Source: Ichthyophis bannanicus (taxonomy: Eukaryota; Chordata; Amphibia; Gymnophiona; Ichthyophiidae). Taken from it: a DNA stretch of 64,000 nucleotides. Shown here piece by piece: positions 45,058 to 55,605 of the stretch (positions within the stretch are counted from its first letter, which is position 1; the number at the start of each line of letters is the position of its first letter). Position numbers and translations under genes: made by a program. Below the pieces are notes generated by a model that was given only the letters and a program-made list of their open reading frames with translations, did no database searches and was not told the origin of the DNA. The stretch spans positions 708,383,637 to 708,447,636 of the forward strand of contig CM066033.1 of NCBI GenBank assembly GCA_033557465.1, given 5' to 3'.

Positions 45058-45158
45058 TGTGAAGACTAAATTCCTGCTGTTCCCGGAGATCACCTGTTAC
45101 AGGTGAGTAACTATGCTATCTCCAGGAACAAGCAGGAATGTAGTCTTAACATATGGGG
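45058..45158. repeat. Internal complementary region of A
   Basis: The complement of the A left terminus ends at 45116 (aactatgc); the complement of the right terminus starts at 45117 (tatctccaggaacaagcagg). Confidence 0.85.
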
Positions 45159-45274
45159 ACTCCTTAACTACAGATGCCAGGGAGAGACCCCAGAAGTTGT
45201 GTGCCCCTGTGAAAGGGCTCCACTTCCCCCCATGGATCTCTGGCATCCTACCGGGAATGGTGGGTAGGAGTTGA

Positions 45275-45604
45275 CTAAGTATGGAACAGGTGTTGTAGAA
45301 CAGCCTGAACAAACAAGGCATCCCGGTGGGAGTCCTTGTCCAAGCAGTAATGGGCTGTGAAGGTATGAACCGAGGCACAAGTAGCTGCTCGACAGATGTC
45401 GTCAATAGACACAGAGTGTAGATGAGCCATTGAGGCTGCCATGGCTCTCACGTTGTGAGCTGTGACATGGCCTTCCAGAAAAAGGTTCTTCCTCTGACAG
45501 GTAGAAGAAATACACTGTGCAATCCAGTTGGACAACGTTCTCTTGGAGACTGGAAATCCCAAATGAGAAGGATCGAAAGCAACAAAGAGTTGGGAGGACT
45601 TTCT
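45275..45604 (-). pseudogene. DIRS A recombinase, C-terminal part
   Basis: The frame KSSQLFVAF...KRTLSNWIAQCISS, TAHNVRAMAASMAHLHS (HxxR intact) and TFTAHYCLD (tyrosine) ends at LQHLFHT. It is separated from its N-terminal part by the L1; the target duplication gggaggactttct encodes part of RKSSQ. Confidence 0.8.
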
Positions 45605-45840
45605 TTTTTTTTTAAACTTTTATTTTCATTTTGCAACAAACAAAAGAAACAACACACCAAAGGAGACAAAACAAGTATACAATAAAGAAAAGTAAACCCA
45701 ATTACCCCCCACCCCCACGCTTCTTCTCTAGCTGATTACGTCAGCATGTGAACGCTTCCAAACAACAGTGATTATACATCAAAACAATCAAAAGAGTATC
45801 TGCGATACAGAATAATCATGGGACAAAGATATATACAAAT

Positions 45841-48800
45841 TTAGACAGTCAGATGAGAGCATTGAGCAGAATGTACATAGTCATTGAGCATCTTCCATTT
45901 AGACCGATGATGAGGAGTCTGAATGGGGGAAGCAAACATACGAGGTATTTGTTCATATTTACTGTAGAGACAGACATGATTCCACCATTCATTGGGGCTC
46001 AGATGAGAGCTATTTTTCCAGTATTTCGTAATTAGGGAAATAGCAATGCCAAGCATAAAGTCCAAAAGGAAGTAAGCCGTTTTTGGAAGAGAGGGGATCC
46101 CCGCAGCTGAGCGAAGTCCCACTATCCTCCAAGAAAGGGGCTCTTGAAAGTGCAAAATAGACTGGATACGACCCCAGACCCGACGCCAGTAATACTGTAG
46201 TGCGGGACATTCATACATAACATGAGGTAGTGAACCAATGGCCGCATGACATGTCCAACAACTATTGCCCTGAGTAGTGTTCCATTTGGCTAATCTGTCA
46301 GGAGTGTAAAAACACCGGTGGGCTAGAAAGAAGAGTGTCTGAGTGAGTGAGGCGGATCGGGAGACCCGTGTCACTCTACTCCAGACAAGACTCCATTGCT
46401 CCGGGGTCAAAGTCACATGCAATTCTCTCTCCCATGCTTTCTGCGCTATAGGGGTATCTCTAGTTATAGCATTACATAAGGTTTTGTAAAAATTGGATGC
46501 TACTCCCGGTGAACTACCGATAGATCGGATAGTCTCCAACCAACCTTGTGTAGGGGAGGCCGATGGCGGGAGCACCTTAGCACTCCGAAGGCAATGCTGA
46601 AGTTGCACCAACTGAAAGTAGTGTTTCGCTGGGAGACCAAATTCAATTTGCAATTCCCTAAAAGTTTTCCAGCGACCTTCATGGAACAACTGACTAGGAA
46701 TCCAAATGCCCCTAGTGTACCAGGGGCTCCACGCCATCGGCTTATTTTGTATTCGAAATCGAGTATTGTACCAAAGTGGGAGCTTGTCTAACGGACAGAG
46801 TCGGGAGTCTAAAGATTGCATAAGATTATTAAAGGCACCTAAGGTGTCTAAAAGCATTGGTGGAAAGTGGGAGTCTGATGGGAGAGTCATACCAGGGAGA
46901 AAAGTAAGAGGAATCGGTTTGCAAAGGTCCTCTTCTATGTCTAGCCACACAGGTCTACTCGGTACTGGATCTTCCAGCCAACGAGCGCCTTGTTTGAGAA
47001 GAAAAGATTGATGATACTTCAGGAAATCAGGGAATCTGACACCCCCATTTTCCTTATCTGCTTGCAGCTTATGTTTCGCTATCCTAGGTGTCTTGTTTTG
47101 CCACAAGTATCTAGTCAGAAGGCCCTCTATATCTTTATATATACGTCGAGGTAAGAGACAGGGCAACATTTCTAAGATATAATTCACTTTCGGAACAATC
47201 ATCATTTTTATGGTTTCTAATCGACCCCACCAGGTAAGTGTTAAAGGAGTCCAGCGGTGAGTAAGCGCCCGGACTTTAGAGGTTAAGTCTTTGGCATTGA
47301 AGGAGATAGTGTCTTCCAAAGGAGAACAATAGTGAACCCCAAGGTATTTGACCATGCGAGGTTGCCATAAAAAGGGGAAGGGTTGCATATCTGCCTGATG
47401 AAGCAAAGGATTTAATGGAAAGGCTACCGACTTGGTCCAATTTATCTTATAACCGGACAGTTGTGAGTATTTACCAATTTGCTCTAGGACAGCCGGTACT
47501 GAGTCTATAGAGACAAAAAGCATAAGGTCATCAGCATACGCTGAAATTTTGATTTCCCTATGGGTGAAGGGGACTCCATGAATCTCCTCCGATTGCCGGA
47601 TTAGTAAAGCCAAGGGTTCGAGTGCAAGATCGAAGAGAAGTGGAGACAGTGGGCATCCCTGGCGAGTGCCGCGTTGAAGGGGAAAAGGCTGAGACTTTAA
47701 AGCATTGGCACATATACTGGCTGTAGGCTGTGCGTACATGGTGCGAAGACAACGGAGAAAACCTTCCCCGAATCCGTACCAGCGGAGGACTGCAAACAGG
47801 AAGGGCCACTCTAAGCGATCAAAGGCCTTCTCAGCATCAAGTGAGAGACCAACAAATGGGCGATCAAGATTAACTGCGGTAGTCAGTACATGGCATAGAG
47901 TCCGAGCATTGTCAGCAGTTGATCTACCAGGAATGAAACCGCATTGATCTGGGTGTATTAAGGTAGGCATCCTATCAGAGAGCCGGGTAGAGAGAATGGT
48001 GGCAAATATTTTATAGTCCGCGTTTAGGAGGGAAATTGGACGATAATTAGCTGTTAGTTGCGGGTCTCTCCCCTCTTTCTCAAAAACTACTACATTTGCC
48101 ATTGAAAAGGACCCAGGAGGAGAACCCTCCTCGGCCAGAGCAGAAAAATAAAGTTTCAAAACTGGAGCTAAGTCAGCGTGAAAGGTTTTGTAGAATTCAG
48201 CAGGGAGACCGTCTGGGCCTGCGGCTCGACCTGAGGCACATTTCTTGATAGCAGAATGAATTTCTGAGACAGTAAAGGGTGTGTCCAAGGCCACTCTATC
48301 TTCGTCAGATAGGGTCGGTCTTTGTACCCCTGAAAGTAAGCGTTCAAATACATCTGGCTCAAAATCACATTCAGATTGATAAAGCCGAGTATAAAAATCA
48401 CGAAAGAGTTCTAAGATTTCGGTATCTTTAGTGACCAAGCCCCCCCCCGACGGATTACGGAGGGCGGTAACACGCTTGGCTTCTTTTTGTCCTTTAAGGG
48501 CATTTGCTAATAATTTGCCAGCACGATTATTTTCCCGATAATATAGCCCTTGTTGTGATTCAATATTTTTAACAGCAGCAGTGTACAAAAGCTGATTGTA
48601 TTGAAAACGCAAGCGTTGTAAACGGAGTAAAATACATGGGTCAGTACGGGACGTGAGAAGACGCTCCCCAGCTTGTATCTGCTGCTCTAGAATCAGTAAA
48701 TGCTGCTTTCTTTGTTTCCCCTGCCGAATTTGATAGCTAGTTATAGTTGCGCGGATAGATGCTTTAAAACCCTCCCACCAAGCCCAGCTCGCTGTGTCAT

Positions 48801-49632
48801 GGGGTGAGTTAAAATGAAAATAATCCTGGATAGCGGCCTTTATATCAACCTGAAAATCCTTTTGACCCAGTAAGGATCTATCAAGAAACCAAGCTCGGGG
48901 AGAATCGTCCCGCGCAGTGACATGTAATGATAAAGATATGGCAGCATGATCTGAAATATGGAGAGGATGAGTCCTAGTCGTGTCTACTTGAGAAATCATT
49001 GCTTTGGAAATGAGAAAGAAATCTATTCTAGATTGGGAGTGATGGGGGGCAGAAAAGAAAGTGAACTCTAAGTCGGAGGGGTGAAGCAGCCTCCATATAT
49101 CTACCAGCGCAAGATCTTGCATCAGAGCTGTAAGGGTAGCAAGACTCTTGGGTGGACTACTCGTTCTAGGCGGCTGTCTATCTATCAGAGGGTCTAACAC
49201 TTGATTAAAATCACCACCAAGTATTAATGGAGTATTGGCAGAGGCCTGTGCCAACTGCGCAATACTTGCATAGTAAGCAGGGTTGTCCACATTCGGGGCA
49301 TAAATGCAAATACATGTAAATTCACTATCTCCAACCTTAAGATGTACTCGGGCCCATCTACCCTCCTTGTCAGCGCTAGTATCAATTACAGTAGCTTGCA
49401 AAGATTTCTTAACCAGAATGGCTACCCCGCACCGTTTGGAAACGGCGGGAGAATAGGCAGCCACCATGTAAGGCTTAACATTGAGTTTCAGTGTTTCAGC
49501 AGAGTTTAAGTGCGTTTCCTGAAGAAACGCTAAATCAGCATGCTCATGGCTAAGATAGCTAAGGATTTTCTTTCTTTTGATTGGACTATTAATGCCCTTT
49601 ACGTTGAGTGATAAGATTTTACATAAGGCCAT
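45841..49632 (-). CDS. L1 ORF2 protein: endonuclease and reverse transcriptase
   Basis: 1,263 residues without a stop. An APE-type endonuclease is at about 1-235 (LQETH near 37, LILGGDFNQ near 140, SRIDFFLIS, HISDHAAISL near 225), supplying the nick for target-primed reverse transcription. The RT domain is at about 460-760 (NYRPISLLNADYKI, FIPGRSTADNARTL, LDAEKAFDRLEW, GTRQGCPLSPLLFDLALE, YADDLMLF near 697). The C-terminal CCHC segment CWTCHAAIGSLPHVMYEC is near 1122-1140. The length is normal for L1. The ORF starts 434 bases after the ORF1 stop, the usual bicistronic layout. No key residue is visibly lost. Confidence 0.92.
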   Translation of the reverse strand: MALCKILSLNVKGINSPIKRKKILSYLSHEHADLAFLQETHLNSAETLKLNVKPYMVAAYSPAVSKRCGVAILVKKSLQATVIDTSADKEGRWARVHLKVGDSEFTCICIYAPNVDNPAYYASIAQLAQASANTPLILGGDFNQVLDPLIDRQPPRTSSPPKSLATLTALMQDLALVDIWRLLHPSDLEFTFFSAPHHSQSRIDFFLISKAMISQVDTTRTHPLHISDHAAISLSLHVTARDDSPRAWFLDRSLLGQKDFQVDIKAAIQDYFHFNSPHDTASWAWWEGFKASIRATITSYQIRQGKQRKQHLLILEQQIQAGERLLTSRTDPCILLRLQRLRFQYNQLLYTAAVKNIESQQGLYYRENNRAGKLLANALKGQKEAKRVTALRNPSGGGLVTKDTEILELFRDFYTRLYQSECDFEPDVFERLLSGVQRPTLSDEDRVALDTPFTVSEIHSAIKKCASGRAAGPDGLPAEFYKTFHADLAPVLKLYFSALAEEGSPPGSFSMANVVVFEKEGRDPQLTANYRPISLLNADYKIFATILSTRLSDRMPTLIHPDQCGFIPGRSTADNARTLCHVLTTAVNLDRPFVGLSLDAEKAFDRLEWPFLFAVLRWYGFGEGFLRCLRTMYAQPTASICANALKSQPFPLQRGTRQGCPLSPLLFDLALEPLALLIRQSEEIHGVPFTHREIKISAYADDLMLFVSIDSVPAVLEQIGKYSQLSGYKINWTKSVAFPLNPLLHQADMQPFPFLWQPRMVKYLGVHYCSPLEDTISFNAKDLTSKVRALTHRWTPLTLTWWGRLETIKMMIVPKVNYILEMLPCLLPRRIYKDIEGLLTRYLWQNKTPRIAKHKLQADKENGGVRFPDFLKYHQSFLLKQGARWLEDPVPSRPVWLDIEEDLCKPIPLTFLPGMTLPSDSHFPPMLLDTLGAFNNLMQSLDSRLCPLDKLPLWYNTRFRIQNKPMAWSPWYTRGIWIPSQLFHEGRWKTFRELQIEFGLPAKHYFQLVQLQHCLRSAKVLPPSASPTQGWLETIRSIGSSPGVASNFYKTLCNAITRDTPIAQKAWERELHVTLTPEQWSLVWSRVTRVSRSASLTQTLFFLAHRCFYTPDRLAKWNTTQGNSCWTCHAAIGSLPHVMYECPALQYYWRRVWGRIQSILHFQEPLSWRIVGLRSAAGIPSLPKTAYFLLDFMLGIAISLITKYWKNSSHLSPNEWWNHVCLYSKYEQIPRMFASPIQTPHHRSKWKMLNDYVHSAQCSHLTV

Positions 49633-50066
49633 TTAGACAAGTTAAAAATTCTGAGCATGATAGCGCACATAATTGCACAATGTCCCTCATATTGACTGTA
49701 TCTGGCTGTACATATGGCATAAAAGAAAATAAGCTTAGATAATACAATGAAGCGCCCCACATTAAAAAAGAAAAACCGCAGCGCGGTAGAGAAGAAGCAG
49801 AACCCCAAAAATTACTGGCGACCATGTGTCTGCGGGGAGAAGCCCCAGAGAAGGCCGAAATTGAAAAAAACACATAACCTGTAGGACTGTGCGTGCTCCG
49901 AATCCGACCGAGGCACACATCATGGAGGGATAGGAGACCAAAAAACAAAAAAGTCATAGAAAGAAAGAAAGAAAGTCCAGGTAGTCTCTGTGCTTGACTA
50001 TGACCGCCGCATCGGGCCCTTCAAAATGGCGGACAGAGCCGGCAAATAAAAGTCCAAGTCGTTGGA

Positions 50067-50915
50067 TTAGCGCATCTGCTCTGCTTCTTTGGAGTCTAAA
50101 AATGCTGATAGTAGATCAGGATCTTCGAATGTCCTGGTTTGGTTGTGGAGAGTCACTCGGAGCTTCGCGGGATACAACAGGCCAAAGCGAGCCTGTAGCT
50201 GTTGAAGTCGAGGGCGAAAAGCAAGGAGTTTCTTCCGTCGGTCAACGGTAGGCTTTGCCAAATCAGGGAAGAAGGAGACTTTGTGACCTTCAAATTCCAA
50301 ATGATGGTTCGCCCGAGCAGCATTTAAAATTTGTTCCACTTGTTGATATCGTAGCAAGCGAAAGATAATAGGCCGGGGGGTCGTTCGGTTGAGCGCCATG
50401 TGGGTAGGAACACGGTGTGCACGATCGATTTCCAGTTCTTTATGAAAGGTGATCTTCAGCAAGGAGGGAAGAGTTTTGAGCAGGAATTCTCTCATATCTC
50501 CCGCTTCCACCCCCTCCGGTATTCCAATGAGCCTCACATTGTTGCGACGGGCTCGATTATTGCTATCTTCTAACTCCTTTTGAAGATTCTGTATCTGGCG
50601 CTCAGCCTTGTCCAGTGTGCCCAAGCGCACCGCGTGCGAGTCGAGGACCCCCGCCATATTGTCCTGCCGTAATGAGAGACTTTCAAGTCGCTCCTGGAGC
50701 ACTCCAAAGTCTTCTCGCATGGCTCTAAGCGCTTCTCCATTGGACTGCACCAATTCCTTCACGCCGCGTATTTCCTCTAAAATCTCCAGGTGCATTTCGG
50801 GGTTTTCTCGAAATGGAGCCATCTTCTGTGGGGAGGACACCTCTGTTTTGGAGCGTTTTCCGTGAGAAGAAGAAGGAGACCCGAAGTCCAAGCGCGCTGG
50901 TTTATGGGCCGCCAT
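50067..50915 (-). CDS. L1 ORF1 protein
   Basis: 282 residues: a basic, Ser-rich N-terminus, a coiled coil at about 45-115 (LEILEEIRGVKELVQSNGEA, LQERLESLSLRQD), an RRM at about 118-200 opening with RRNNVRLIGIPEGVE, and a C-terminal domain with VSFFPDLAKPTVDRRK. This is the typical layout of the LINE-1 RNA-binding chaperone. The start at 50915 follows a 134-bp 5' UTR. The frame is intact, matching the intact ORF2 downstream. Confidence 0.9.
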   Translation of the reverse strand: MAAHKPARLDFGSPSSSHGKRSKTEVSSPQKMAPFRENPEMHLEILEEIRGVKELVQSNGEALRAMREDFGVLQERLESLSLRQDNMAGVLDSHAVRLGTLDKAERQIQNLQKELEDSNNRARRNNVRLIGIPEGVEAGDMREFLLKTLPSLLKITFHKELEIDRAHRVPTHMALNRTTPRPIIFRLLRYQQVEQILNAARANHHLEFEGHKVSFFPDLAKPTVDRRKKLLAFRPRLQQLQARFGLLYPAKLRVTLHNQTRTFEDPDLLSAFLDSKEAEQMR

Positions 50916-51062
50916 CCCCCCGAGGTACCCCGGTCAGCCCGGAGCGAAATAGTAAGTTTGTATAGGTATTAAGTCAGGATTCTAAGTAGGCCTCTCGGGA
51001 GCTTCAGCGCGAAGCGTCTTACCCGCTGGACATCAGGCTCCGCCCCCCCGGGAGGACTTTCT

Positions 51063-52050
51063 ATGTTGCTGCGTCCTTTGCAAGTAAAAGGCAAGTGCTC
51101 TTTTACAGTCCAAAGTATGAAGATTCCTTTCTGCATTTGAAGCATAAGGCCTTTGAAAAAACATAGGCAGGTAAACCACCTGGTTTAAATGAAAGGTGAG
51201 ACCACCTTTGGCATAAAATGTGGATGAGTCCTAAGGACTACCTTATCATGATGGAACATCATTTAAGGAGGATCAGCAACTAATGCCTGCAATTCACTGA
51301 TGCGACGTGCTGATGCGATTGCAATGAGAAAGACAACTTTCCAGGAAAGGAATTTCAAGGAGGTAGTAGCTAAAGGTTCAAAAGGCGGCTTCATGAGGTG
51401 CCCAAGAACCAGATTGAGGTCCCATGCCACTGGAGGTGGCCTAATGGGAGGCTTAGTTAGAAGAAGGCCCCTCATAATTCTCGCTATGAGAGGAAGAGAG
51501 GAAATAGGCTGCCCATTTAGAGGCTTTAAAGAAGCTGAAATAGCACTTAAATGGACTCTTACTGAGTTAGTCTTAAGTCCTGCATTAGATAAATGAAGGA
51601 GATACTCCAGTAATGATTCCAGAGGTATCGCAAGGGGGTGAAGACCCTTTTGCGAACACCATATGGAAAAACCTTTCCACTTGAAGGCATAAGAGCGTCT
51701 TGTGGAAGGTTTCCAGGAAGCCCAAAGGACATCCTTTACTTGTTGAGAAAGGTTAAGACCATGAAGGTCTAGGCTTTCAGCAACCAGGCCCTGAGATGCA
51801 GAGAGTGGGGATTGGGATGCCACAACATCCCATCCTCCTGAGACAGCAGATCTGGAGCAGATCCTAACTCCACAGATGGAGCTTGAGAGAGATGTAGGAG
51901 CAGAGGGTACCACACCTGCTGTGGCCAATGTGGAGCTATGAGAATCATATGGCCTTTGTCTCTCTGAAGCTTGAATAGGGTTTTGGGAATTAGGGGAATG
52001 GGTGGAAAGGCATATAGGAAGTCCTGACCCCAATGAAGGAGGAAAGCATC
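51063..52050 (-). pseudogene. DIRS A recombinase, N-terminal and middle part
   Basis: The frame at 51263-52033 carries STRRSYAFKWKGFSIWCSQK, LKTNSVRVHLSAISASLKP, WDLNLVLGHLMKPPFEPL and IASARRISELQALV (first catalytic Arg). Between 51063 and 51263 the middle segment is in a different frame, so a lesion besides the L1 is present. It overlaps the end of RT/RH (stop at 51769) in a different frame. Confidence 0.75.
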
Positions 52051-53538
52051 CCTAGCCTGAGAACCCTGAGCTGGAATTCTGGAACAGAACCGGGGAGGTT
52101 TGGCATTCAACGGACTTGCAAAGAGGTCTATGTCTGGAGTTCCCCAAATTTGAAAAATCTTTGCTACCTGGTCTGCATGGAGAGACCATTCATGTGGAAG
52201 CAGAACTCGACTGAGTCTGTCTGCCCAAGAGTTTTGAATGCCTGGCAGATACACTGCAAGGAGATGAATCTGATGCCTCTGGCGAGGGCCCATAGTCGCA
52301 AAGCTTCGTTGCAAAGTGACAGAGAGCCTGTTCCTCCCTGCTTGTTCAGATAGAACATAGCTACTTGATTGTCCGTCTGAATTAGGACTGTCTTGTAGCT
52401 CAGCTGGGTGTGGAACACTTGAAGAGCAAGGAAGATTGCTCTGAGTTCTAGGAGATTGATATTTAAGTGGGTCTCCTGTGGAGTTCAGGTGCCTTGGGTA
52501 GAGAGATCTTGCAGATGAGCTCCCCAACCCACCTGTGAGGCGTCTGTTAGACAGACCTGGGGTAGGGGTTGCTGGAAAGGGGACCCCACCAACAGGTTTT
52601 GGGTTGACTGCCACCATTGCAGAGACAAAATAAGGCGACTTGTGTTTGCTATTTTGTCTGACAGGCAGCCTGATGCCTGAGTCCACTGAGTGGATAGAGT
52701 CCATTAGGCTGCTCTCATATGGAGGCGCGCATAGGGAACCACATGCACGGTAGATGCCATGTGGCCTAGTAGTTGTAACATTTCCCAAGCAGTGAGATGA
52801 GTTTTTAACACTACCTGGGAGGCTAACTGCACAATGCGAAGGCAGCGGGCTTGTGGAAGATAGGCCCTTGCCTTTCTGGTATCCAGCAAAGCTCCCATAA
52901 ACTCTAGAGACTGAGTGGGAGTTAGGCTGGATTTTGGGATGTTTATGACCAGGCCCAAATACTGAAGTATACGCATTGTGCAAGATAGAGAAATTCTGGC
53001 CTCTGACTCTGAAGGAGCTTGAATGAGCCAGTCGTCTAAGTAGGGGAAGACGAATATTCCTAGAGTGCGAAGAAATGCTGCTACCACAGCCATGCATTTC
53101 GTAAACACCCTTGGTGCTGACGCCAGGCCAAAAGGAAGCATCCTGTATTGGTAGTGCTTCCCTTGAAAAAGAAAATGAAGGAATCTTCGATGAGTTGGAT
53201 GGATGAGAACATGAGTGTACACATCCTTGAGATCTAGAGAACAAAGCCAATCCTGACTCTGAAGGTATGGCAGCAGAGTTCCCAGAGAAATCATCTTGAA
53301 TTTCTCTTTGAATAGGAATATGTTCAATTCTCTGAGGTCTAAAATGAGTCTGTGTCCCCCTGTTTTCTTTGGAATAAGGAAACAGGGGGAGTAAAACCAT
53401 GTACCCTGTTGGGAAATGGGTACGTCTTCTATTGCCCCCTGGGCAAGAAGTAAACTGATCTCTTGACCCAACTGAGTGTTGGGTGAAGTCTGAGAATTGA
53501 ACTGTCTTACCACTGTGGGAGGGGGCATGTTGAAGAAA
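51769..53538 (-). pseudogene. DIRS A reverse transcriptase / RNase H
   Basis: RT at 52704-53528: CFLIPKKTGGHRLILDLREL, SLDLKDVYTHVLIHPTHRRF, MLPFGLASAPRVFTKCM and YLDDWLIQAP. RNase H is at 52164-52418 (QTDNQVAMFYLNKQ). The end (HLLAVYLPGIQNSWADRLSR, IWGTPDIDLFASPLNAKPPR, to WLLKA and stop at 51769) is in a shifted frame because one base is missing near 52275. The 5' side is cut at 53538 by DIRS B. The YLDD box is intact. Confidence 0.8.
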
Positions 53539-53729
53539 GCACAGTTACTTACCTGTAACAGGTGATCTCTGGGAAAAGCAGGAATAAGTCTTCACATATG
53601 GGTACGTCGGTACAGACAGAGCCTGCGCGGGAACGCTCCCCAGCTTCCCAAAAAGGAAAGCTTATGGGAGCATCCCACAGCGCCTGCGCGCTGCCTTCAC
53701 GCCTTTCCTAACCATCTCTCCTCAGTTCG
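53539..53729. repeat. Left terminal repeat of B
   Basis: Same layout as C at 57129-57317 (cacatatgggtacgtcgg, then cctgcgcgggaacgctcc), ending in ctctcctcagttcg. Its partner lies beyond the window. Confidence 0.8.
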
Positions 53730-53810
53730 AGTTTAAAGCTGAGACAATAGAGAGAGAGAGGAAAGGAAAGATAGAAAAAGAGATACAACTCCTACGGGAG
53801 GTGCGAGGGT

Positions 53811-53909
53811 TGTGAAGACTTATTCCTGCTGTTCCCAGAGATCACCTGTTACAGGTAAGTAACTGTGCTATCTCCAGGAACAAGCAGGAATGAGTCTTCA
53901 CATATGGGG
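53811..53909. repeat. Internal complementary region of B
   Basis: Complements of the two termini meet at 53868/53869 (gtaactgtgc followed by tatctccagg). Confidence 0.85.
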
Positions 53910-54021
53910 ACTCCCTAGCTAAGATGCCTGGGAGATCCCCAAGGATATGAGACCTTGGGAAGGGGTCTACTTCCTCCTATGGATCTCAGGCATCCATCCA
54001 GGGAAGGAGGGTAGGAGTTGT

Positions 54022-55605
54022 TTAAGAATGGAACAGGTGTTTGAGGACAGCCTGACCAAACAAGGCATCCCGGCAGGAGTCCTTGTCCAAGCAGTAATGG
54101 GCTGTGAAGGTATGAACCGAGGCCCAGGTGGCTTTTCGACAGATCTGGTCGATGGACACAGAATTTAGATGAGCCATAGAGGTGGCCATGGCCCTCACAT
54201 TATGAGCTGTGACATGGCTCTCCAGAGAAAGGTTCTTACTCTGGTAGGCGAAAGAAATACACTGAGCAATCCAATTGGACAGTGTTCTCTTAGAGATTGG
54301 AAGTCCCAAATGAGAAGGATCAAAAGCAACAAAAAGCTGGGAAGACTTTCTATGTTGCTGTGTCCTTTGTAAGTAAAAAGCAAGAGCTCTTTTACAATCC
54401 AGAGTATGAACATTCTTCTCTGCACTGGATGCATGAGGAGCTGGAAAAAAGACAGGTAAATATACCTCTTGATTAGGATGAAAAGGTGAGACCACTTTAG
54501 GCATAAAGTGTGGATTTGTCCTAAGGACTACCTTATCATGATGGAACCTTGTATAAGGTGGATTAGCCACTAATGCCTGCAGTTCACTGATGCGGTGAGC
54601 AGAAGTGACTGCAATGAGGAAAATAACCTTCCAGGAAAGAAATTTCAAGGAGGTAGAGGCTAAGGGTTCAAAAGGTGGCTTCATAAGCTGACCAAGAACC
54701 AAATTTAAGTCCCATGCCACCGGAGGAGGCCTAATGGGAGGTTTAGTTAAAGTTAGGCCTCTCATGAATCTTGCAATGAGAGGATGAGAGGAAATAGGTT
54801 GTCCATTGATGGGCTTAAGGGATGCTGCAATAGCACTCAAATGGACTCTTACTGAATTCGTTTTAAGGCCTGCATTGGAAAGATGCAGGAGATAGTCTAA
54901 CAGAGAATTTAAAGGTAGTGCTAGAGGGTCAAGACCCTTTTCAGCACACCAAATGGAAAACCTCTTCCATTTAAAAGCATAAGAACGCATGGTGGAAGGT
55001 TTTCTGGAAACATGGAGGATATCCTTCACTTGTTGAGAAAGATTCCAGTCTTGAAGGTCTAGGCCTTCAGTAACCAAGCTCTGAGATGTAGGGACTTGGG
55101 GTTTGGGTGCCACAAAGTCCGTTCCTCCTGGGACAGAAGGTATGGAGCAGCTCCCAAGTCCAGGGAAGGGGCTTGGGAGAGATGTAGAAGTAGAGGGTAC
55201 AACACTTGGTGTGGCCAGCGTGGAGCTATGAGGATCATAGATCCTTGATCCCTCTGGAGTTTGAACAGAGTCTTGGGAATCAAGGAAATGGGTGGAAAGG
55301 CGTACAGGAAGCGCTGACCCAAATGAAGGAGGAAGGCATCGTTGGCCTGAACTCCCTGACACGGAATTCTGGAACAGAAGCGGGGAAGTTTGGCATTCCA
55401 TGGACTTGCAAAGAGGTCTATGTCCAGGGTTCCCCATTCTTAAAAGATTCTGAGTACCTGATCCATGTGCAGGGACCATTCGTGTGGAAGCAGAACTCGA
55501 CTGAGTCTGTCTGCCCAAGAGTTTTGGACTCCTGGGAGGTATATTGCCAGGAGAGGGATTTGATGCTCTCTGGAGAAGGCCCATAATCTTAAAGCTTCGT
55601 TGCAA
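54022..55605 (-). CDS. DIRS B tyrosine recombinase, open frame
   Basis: The open frame is 527 residues, but recognisable recombinase begins near residue 165 (LNLSQQ-type VKDILHVSRKPS, then YAFKWKRFSIWC). The core-binding part is at about 180-290 and the catalytic part at about 320-527. The RHRY set is visible: Arg in SAHRISEL near 337, His and Arg in TAHNVRAMA near 466-469, Tyr in FTAHYCLD near 503. It ends LKHLFHS. It would integrate circular DIRS DNA without target duplication. The first third overlaps RT/RH in another frame. It is the only complete recombinase frame here; activity is not shown. Confidence 0.8.
   Translation of the reverse strand: MQRSFKIMGLLQRASNPSPGNIPPRSPKLLGRQTQSSSASTRMVPAHGSGTQNLLRMGNPGHRPLCKSMECQTSPLLFQNSVSGSSGQRCLPPSFGSALPVRLSTHFLDSQDSVQTPEGSRIYDPHSSTLATPSVVPSTSTSLPSPFPGLGSCSIPSVPGGTDFVAPKPQVPTSQSLVTEGLDLQDWNLSQQVKDILHVSRKPSTMRSYAFKWKRFSIWCAEKGLDPLALPLNSLLDYLLHLSNAGLKTNSVRVHLSAIAASLKPINGQPISSHPLIARFMRGLTLTKPPIRPPPVAWDLNLVLGQLMKPPFEPLASTSLKFLSWKVIFLIAVTSAHRISELQALVANPPYTRFHHDKVVLRTNPHFMPKVVSPFHPNQEVYLPVFFPAPHASSAEKNVHTLDCKRALAFYLQRTQQHRKSSQLFVAFDPSHLGLPISKRTLSNWIAQCISFAYQSKNLSLESHVTAHNVRAMATSMAHLNSVSIDQICRKATWASVHTFTAHYCLDKDSCRDALFGQAVLKHLFHS

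Larger units (their letters stand above)
45605..51049 (-). mobile_element. Full-length, apparently intact L1 LINE
   Basis: 5,445 bp with a short 5' UTR (50916-51049), ORF1 and ORF2 both uninterrupted, a 3' UTR and a poly(A) tail (T run at 45604-45613 on the plus strand). A perfect 13-bp target duplication, gggaggactttct, stands at 45592-45604 and 51050-51062. Removing the element with one copy restores the DIRS A recombinase. Intact frames and an exact duplication indicate a young insertion. Confidence 0.9.
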
